Shown: piece after piece, positions 56,301 to 62,300 of the stretch | Layout: every line of letters starts with the position of its first letter | How positions within the stretch are numbered: position 1 is the stretch's first letter | Origin: Owenia fusiformis | Taxonomy: Eukaryota > Annelida > Polychaeta > Sabellida > Oweniidae | Assembly: GCA_903813345.2 (NCBI GenBank) | Contig: CAIIXF020000006.1 | Coordinates: 14,142,348 to 14,206,347 of the forward strand | Length of the DNA: 64,000 bases | Direction of reading: 5' to 3' | Notes under the pieces: generated by a model | Databases searched by the model: none | What the model was told of the DNA's origin: nothing | What the model saw: the letters and a program-made list of their open reading frames with translations, nothing else | Program-made: the position numbers and the translations under genes

Positions 56301-59300
56301 ATAATTCTAATAATATCAACTGTAACACCCCTATACTTGAGCACATCCTAGTGTACATGTCATTAATTACTTTTTCATAATTTCATAATTACGCATTGAA
56401 ATAGGTAATTTCTTAAATTATGCATAGAAATACTAGTAGTTTCTTTAAGGTAATAACTAAATCATTCTAAATACTATAAGTACTATGCTTCTATTTCAGA
56501 TGTCACTGAACAATATGAGACAACTGTAAACCGATAACAAGATTGTTTCATTTAAAAAATGCATACCTGACTTAACACCTGCATATTTTAGTATCATATA
56601 CATTATATATAGTCTCCAACTTTTTTGTGGATGGTGTTTGGCAGTTGGTGTTCGGAGTTCAGCAGTTGGTGTTTGGCATCGGTAACAAATAGCAGGTGGT
56701 GACATTTTGCATGTTAATGCCTTGTTATATATTATTTATTCATTCAAACATGATTATATTTCAGATGTGAATGAATGTACATGGGAGCCCCACCCCTGTG
56801 CCTATAGGTGCAGAAATACTCTGGGAAGCTTTGAATGCATGTGTCCCCCAGGACAGATGCGTCTTGCTGACAAAAAATCTTGTGCTGGTACACAGTGTTT
56901 ACATTCAATATTCCTTTGAAAACGTTATTTCATATAGTTTGATGCACTTTGTGAAATATGATTTTTTTAACAGATTTCTTTGTAGTTTTTTTATTTTAAA
57001 TAATAATAGTCTGATATTAGATTGATCATGATCTTTGAAATTTTGATTTCTTTCTTGATTTTATTTTGCAAACTTTCTTTACTCTTTTCTTTCTGTCTTC
57101 TATATATTTGTTTAATCTTATCTTTTCTCTCTTGGAATATCTTTATAGATTTGATTTTTTTAATAGTGTATTAAAATTCCAGAGGGCTGAACCATATTAC
57201 TCATGAGAGTAATTAACCTGAATTATTAAAAATGAATTTTGACTCTTCTAAAATCTAAGAAACATTTTCAGAATTATTTGAAACACATACTTCACCTTTC
57301 TTTATTCATTTTATTAGTAAGAAATTATTATCTGCTAAATAGTTGGTTTAAATGGTTCAGCCCTTGTGATATGCTGTTTGGCTTGGACAATATTTGAAAC
57401 ACTCTTGCTCACTAAAATATCACTCACTCTATCAACTAATTTAACTATTCTTTGCCACAATAACTGAAAAGTTTGATTTTGAATCTAAGAATGAGCTCCT
57501 ATATGATTTAATAATTTCAAGATGTTTAATATTGAAATTTTTAATTTTTTAGTTTCTGTTTTGTTATTGTGGCAAGATTATTGTGTCATCAAAATTACAA
57601 ACATTACAGTTCACTTTGAGGTTGAGCAATCCATACAACGAAGTGGGAAAAATCTGTAGCTGGAATATGTATGTAATATCAGTTTCCCACTTCAGGAAAT
57701 CAACAACAGTGTTTTAGTTTTAATATGATATAGGAATGTACATGCAGCACATTTCAATTGGTTTACTTTTTTTCTTGACTTTGAAACATGTTTGATTCTA
57801 ACCATTATATCCCATCTTTTTGGTTCATACACCATGGGGAGGGCTCAATTTGACATACAGAAAGCCAGAGCATTTCTGATATTGTCCAAGCTGATGAGAA
57901 TTGAGAAAAATCCTCTTTTGAAAAGGTGGATGAAAAGAAGATTTATTTATTTCAAGATATAGCTAGCTGCTTTTTTCACCAAATTTTGGGGATTATTCTT
58001 AAAATTCTCTTTACAAGTCTTATATGCAAAAGTTCATAGATTCTCATAGGAATTAAAATAAATTTTCTTTTTGATTATTTAAAATGATATGAGAATTATA
58101 TATATGAGCTGTTTGCAAAGACAAAAACATTCAAAAAATGTTTTTTGTGCAGGGTTGACTATTATTGACCCAGCTACAATTGAAAGGGTTCCACGACAAA
58201 AGCGTGACCTTGAACCTAAGGCTCAGGTTGACCTTGGCTGCCCTAATGGGACAAAACAAGAGGGTGGGATATGTGTAGGTGTGTACTTTGTTTTATATCC
58301 TGCGTTAATATATTACTTTGGTCAAGCAATTTCTTTGTCAAATTTTTGGAAGAAGATGAGGTAATGTTGAATATTCCTTAAATGGGAATGTACCCAACAC
58401 ACAAATTATACACAAATGAAAATAATGAAGTATTTCAAACTCTGTTGTAGAAAAGATAAGGAATGAAACCATGCTTGATGACAGTGATATTTTTGAACTG
58501 GATTCTCACACCTTTTTGCACAGCTTAGCCAACACACCATTACACACACAATGCATGGTTGTGTACTGGGAGGTTTTGGATACGGGGTTTATCTCGAGGG
58601 AAATAGGTTTATCCACTGAGGGGCTGTAGGGATGGATGGAAATACACATATTTTCTGAGGGATAAATCCTGTATCCAAAACTGAGCATACATAACAGATG
58701 TATCCCATACCTACTGTGGGTCTAAGTACATTGTACAGCTACTGAAATATCTATCCCATCCTTAGATACATTCTACATAGTTTCACATCATACCTATCCT
58801 GCTTGTACTAAAATGCTCCAATATTTTATTTATTTATTAAATAACTTTTTACTGTCTTAATTAGGGTAGGAAATTTAACTTGATATTACTGCATGCAAAG
58901 CTGAAGCAAAAGGCCAACATGAAACATTTTGTGCATGCATTTAATACTTGTATACTTTTCAGTTTCTAACATTTGCAATTGCACTGAGTAAGATGTGCAT
59001 AAAGGAGCATGTCAGTATTAGTACCTGTGATCAGTCAATGAGGTTGCATATCAGGGGTTATCCATTATCCAAAAATAGGTGAGACAAAATTCAAGCCAAT
59101 GTGAAGCCAAGGGAAGCCAAATGTTCAAGCCAAGGGAATGTACTTCTTTGGGCCATTATCTTCACAGTTTCAGTAAAGCCTTGTTGAAGTGTCTGCCTTG
59201 CCCTGCCTCATATATATATCTTTTATTGACTCTCTGATGTCATTACAATGACATATTAGTCACTAAAAACTACAATCTACAAAACTGAACTAAGACTAAA

Positions 59301-62300
59301 CTAACTATCGAATACAAAAATAAAGTTGTTGTCAAATACAATTCTAATTACATCATCAAATGTAAAATACAGAATACAAGATAATTGTAAAATACAAATA
59401 TAACTTGGCAGAAATTTAAATATCAGTGTGATGCATCGTTGACACATTAATCCAATTTTTTGAGTGAATGATAGATGAACTTTGCTAAATGTAAAATTAC
59501 ATAAGAATTTTTGTGAGACATTAGTTTTTTAAAAATAATGTCAGGACTGCCTACAAAATTAAATCGTGTAAGGGTGTCAAACAAAATTTTTCTTTCTGTA
59601 GTGTTTTTCTTACAAATCATGATGAAGTGTTGTTCATCTTCTAAATACCACAAATATTACATAAACGTTCATCTACAGGTTTTGGCTTTGGCTTCAAATG
59701 ACGACCAAGTTCTATATGTAACTTGTGGGAACTAAGCCTAAATCTCATATCTAGCTGTGCCTTTGCATATCATGTCAGATAATTTATTAAAATTATGCAA
59801 TCATTTTTATTGGAGCAGGCTATTTTATTGGACATGGGGCCACTTTTAAAGTTCAATAAGTCAAAATTGCATTGATTGCGCACAGGAAAAATACCTAAAT
59901 GAAATTCTGCATGCTTAACCCATTTTTCGATTTTGCCTGGCACAAGATTTATCACTCAATTTAGATTAGAATATTTTTCTTACCATTTTGTTACCTTTAT
60001 TTTCATCGGCAATTGCTATAGATGGACCAGCACAGGGTATTTTGTCTCAAGCAGTTACAAATTGAGGGTGCAATGGACATGCTTTGAAATCTCAATAAAA
60101 TTAATTTTTATGAGATTTTTTTAAATATTCTTCAATCTGATGAAAATATTTTAATTCTGTGTACATTTATACTAGAAAATGTAAAAAGTGACACATTCAG
60201 CAATATTTTTTCCAGCACATTTATCTTTTCTTGAACAAGTTAAATCCCCATCAACACAATGTAAAAAATGTAAAAGGTCAATTGTCAATCCTTGACCGCA
60301 AGCTTGGTTTAACAATGATCATTTTGATAAATTAAAGGGTGTGCTTCTGTATTTTATATTCAACCAACAAACGGGTACATTTTTCATTGCGATTGGGAGA
60401 TTGAGATTGATAAGATTAGAGTGCTTACTTGTCTCTGGTTGTTTTGAGGTTGATTTATATGAGAGTGCTTACTTGTCTCTGGTTGTTTTGAGGTTGATTA
60501 AGACAAGAGTGCTTACTTGTCTCTGGTTGTTTTGAGGTTGATTTATATGAAAGTGCTTACTTGTCTCTGGTTGTTTTGAGGTTGATTAAGACAAGAGTGC
60601 TTACTTGTCTCTGGGAGTTATGAGGTTGATAAGATGAGAGTGCTTACTTGTCTCTGGTTGTTTTGAGTTTGATTTATATGAGAGTGCTTACTTGTCTCTG
60701 GTAGTTATGATGTTGATAAGATGAGAGTGCTTACTTGTCTCTCTGGTTGTTTTGAGGTTGATTAAGATGAGAGTGCTTACTTGTCTCTGGTAAATATGAT
60801 GTTGATAAGATGAGAGTGCTTACTTGTCACTGGTATTTATGAGATTTGTTTATATGAGAGTGCTAACTTGTCGCTGGTTGTTGTGAGGTTGATTAAGATA
60901 AGAGTGCTTACTTGTCTCTGGTTGTTATGAGATTTGTTTATATGAGAGTGCTAACTTGTCGCTGGTTGTTATGAGGTTGATTAGATGAGAGTGCTAACTT
61001 GTCGCTGGTTGTTATGAGGTTGATTAGATGAAAGTGCTTACTTGTCTCTGGTTGTTTTGAGGTTGATTAAGACAAGAGTGCTTACTTGTCTCTGGTTGTT
61101 TTGAGGTTGATTTATATGAAAGTGCTTACTTGTCTCTGGTTGTTTTGAGTTTGATTTATATGAGAGTGCTTACTTGTCGCTGGTATTTATGATATTGATT
61201 TAGATAAGAGTGCTTACTTATCTCTTGTAGTAATGAGGTTGCTAAGATGAGAGTGCTTACTTGTCTCTCTGGTTGTTTTGAGGTTGATTTATATGAGAGT
61301 GCTTACCTGTCTCTGGTTGTTATGAGGTTGATAAGATGGGAGTGCTTACTTGTCTCTCTGGTTGTTTTGAGGTTGAGTTAGATGAGAGTGCTTACTTGTC
61401 TCTGGTTGTTTTGAGGTTGCTAAGATGGGAGTGCTTACTTGTCTCTCTGGTTGTTTTGAGGTTGATTTATATGAGAGTGCTTACTTGTCTCTGGTTGTTT
61501 TGAGGTTGATTAAGATGAGAATGCTTACTTGTCACTGGTATTTATGAGGTTGATTTAGATAAGAGTGCTTACTTATCTCTTGTAGTTATGAGGTTGCTAA
61601 GATGAGAGTGCTTACTTGTCTCTGGTTGTTTTGAGGTTGATTAAGATGAGAATGCTTACTTGTCACTGGTATTTATGAGGTTGATTTAGATAAGAGTGCT
61701 TACTTATCTCTTGTAGTTATGAGGTTGCTAAGATGAGATTGCTTACTTGTCTCTGGTACTTATGAGGTTGGTAAGATAAGAGTGCTTACTTGTCTGGTTG
61801 GTTTGAGGTTGATTTAGATGGGAGTGCTTACTTGTCTCTGGTTGTTATGAGGTTGAGTTAGATGAGAGTGCTTACTTGTCTCTGGTTGTTATGAGGTTGA
61901 GTTAGATGAGAGATTGCTTACTTGTCTCTGGTTGTTATGAGGTTGAGTTAGATGAGAGTGCTTACTTGTCTCTGGTTGTTATGAGGTTGAGTTAGATGAG
62001 AGTGCTTACTTGTCTCTTTGGTTGTTATGAGTTTTTCCACAAACTAGTTGGAGGATTATGGGTGAGATCTTCAGATTTAACAGCATTCAACACAACAGGA
62101 ATTGTCCAAAACTGAGCCATATGCAGTATAAGCCATCAACTCCAACCCTATTATGGTTACAAAAGAAAAGTTTGCATCCCAGGACATTTTATCCAGTGTG
62201 AGCAAAATTCCAATTTTCAGGTAGGTGCAGTCCTCATTCAAAAGATGCCCCCTTGCCCCCTTGCTTTTATGGTAAGTGGTTGTACATACATAATATTATA

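Noticed and set aside
60341-60535. 64-aa frame with repeated [11 protein letters not shown]-like sequence
   Set aside because: Translation of the 41-bp minisatellite; broken by stops in later units.
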